The notes beneath the pieces are model-generated. The model had not been told where the DNA came from and did no database searches. It was given only the letters and a program-made list of their open reading frames with translations. 12,713 nt of DNA from Cellvibrionales bacterium (GTDB lineage: Bacteria > Pseudomonadota > Gammaproteobacteria > Pseudomonadales > UBA7434): positions 1-12,713 of the forward strand of contig JABIQF010000036.1 of NCBI GenBank assembly GCA_018668095.1. The letters are read 5' to 3'. The position numbers and the translations under genes are program-made. Every line of letters begins with the position of its first letter. Position 1 is the stretch's first letter. Positions 12,564 to 12,713 of the stretch are shown one piece after another.

Positions 12564-12713
12564 GTCGGGAGTGGCCCGACATGCCAGTCACTTTTTGATT
12601 CGCTATGCTCACCCTACGGGTCGCCCTTTGGGCGCTGCGCAAACTACGCTGTGCTACAGCAAAAAAAAGTAACCAAAAATGCCGCAACCTTAACGGCGAA
12701 GCTTGAGCACGAC
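12564..12713. repeat. Compound palindromic intergenic repeat, cut by the window end
   Basis: Small hairpins follow one another: GTCGGG/CCCGAC (12564-12580), ACCC/GGGT (12611-12621), CGCCC/GGGCG (12622-12634) and GCTGT/ACAGC (12648-12660). They sit between inverted arms GTCACTTTTTG (12587-12597) and CAAAAAAAAGTAAC (12660-12673). GCCG/CGGC (12681-12697) follows. The block is GC-richer than its surroundings and has no coding frame. Similar AAAAGTAACCAAAAA-type elements recur in many gammaproteobacterial genomes as I recall, so it is probably a dispersed, non-autonomous repeat. The stretch 12462-12563 just before it shows no gene or clear terminator. Confidence 0.6.

Noticed and set aside
1..12713. 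CRISPR array, phage, toxin-antitoxin or defence module.
   Set aside because: No regularly spaced direct repeats, integrase, transposase, or recognisable toxin, nuclease or defence gene was found on either strand.

Overview
The window looks like chromosomal DNA of a free-living, probably marine, gammaproteobacterium. AspRS and ProRS closely match the gammaproteobacterial (Pseudomonas/E. coli) proteins as I remember them. The HU-domain protein with a Lys/Ala/Pro tail, the FmdB-like protein beside aspS, and a SelO ending in SCSS fit the same group. A Cellvibrionales-type lineage is possible, but the sequence alone does not settle it. Base composition is moderately AT-rich, and the intergenic DNA is clearly richer in AT than the genes.

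Layout. 1-196: two tandem 22-bp repeats and a strong intrinsic terminator serving the minus-strand unit. 197-2367 (minus): a zinc-ribbon FmdB-family gene followed by aspS, from a promoter with a perfect TATAAT and a GC-rich discriminator. 2368-3004: a 637-base divergent spacer with A-tracts and two AT-rich dyads. 3005-3487 (+): an HU-domain nucleoid protein with a lysine-rich tail, ended by a textbook terminator. 3669-5381 (+): proS. 5506-6159 (+): a small exported lytic transglycosylase. 6433-7107 (+): an exported protein with a TonB C-terminal domain. 7257-8714 (+): SelO protein AMPylase. 8834-9871 (+): a CNNM/CBS membrane protein without a CorC_HlyC domain. 10053-10421 (minus): a very acidic lipoprotein with 11-residue periodicity, whose 3' end lies in a 17-bp tandem repeat. 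10422-10838: a divergent spacer packed with dyads, including a perfect TGTGA-N6-TCACA site. 10839-12461 (+): a membrane-bound HAMP/class III adenylyl cyclase. 12564-12713: a compound palindromic intergenic repeat cut by the window end.

How the genes fit together. The left part is translation machinery (aspS, proS) plus a nucleoid protein. The middle is envelope maintenance (transglycosylase, TonB-domain protein, CNNM protein) and SelO. The right part is a sensory cAMP module. The genes are mostly separate transcription units with their own promoters and terminators; the only clear operon is fmdB-aspS. I found no RNA gene, CRISPR array, transposase or phage gene. No obvious new multi-gene system is present. 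The strongest novel leads are regulatory: a CRP/Vfr-type box before the cyclase gene, a run of dyads around it, a nested dyad before the lipoprotein gene, and a promoter-embedded dyad before the nucleoid-protein gene.
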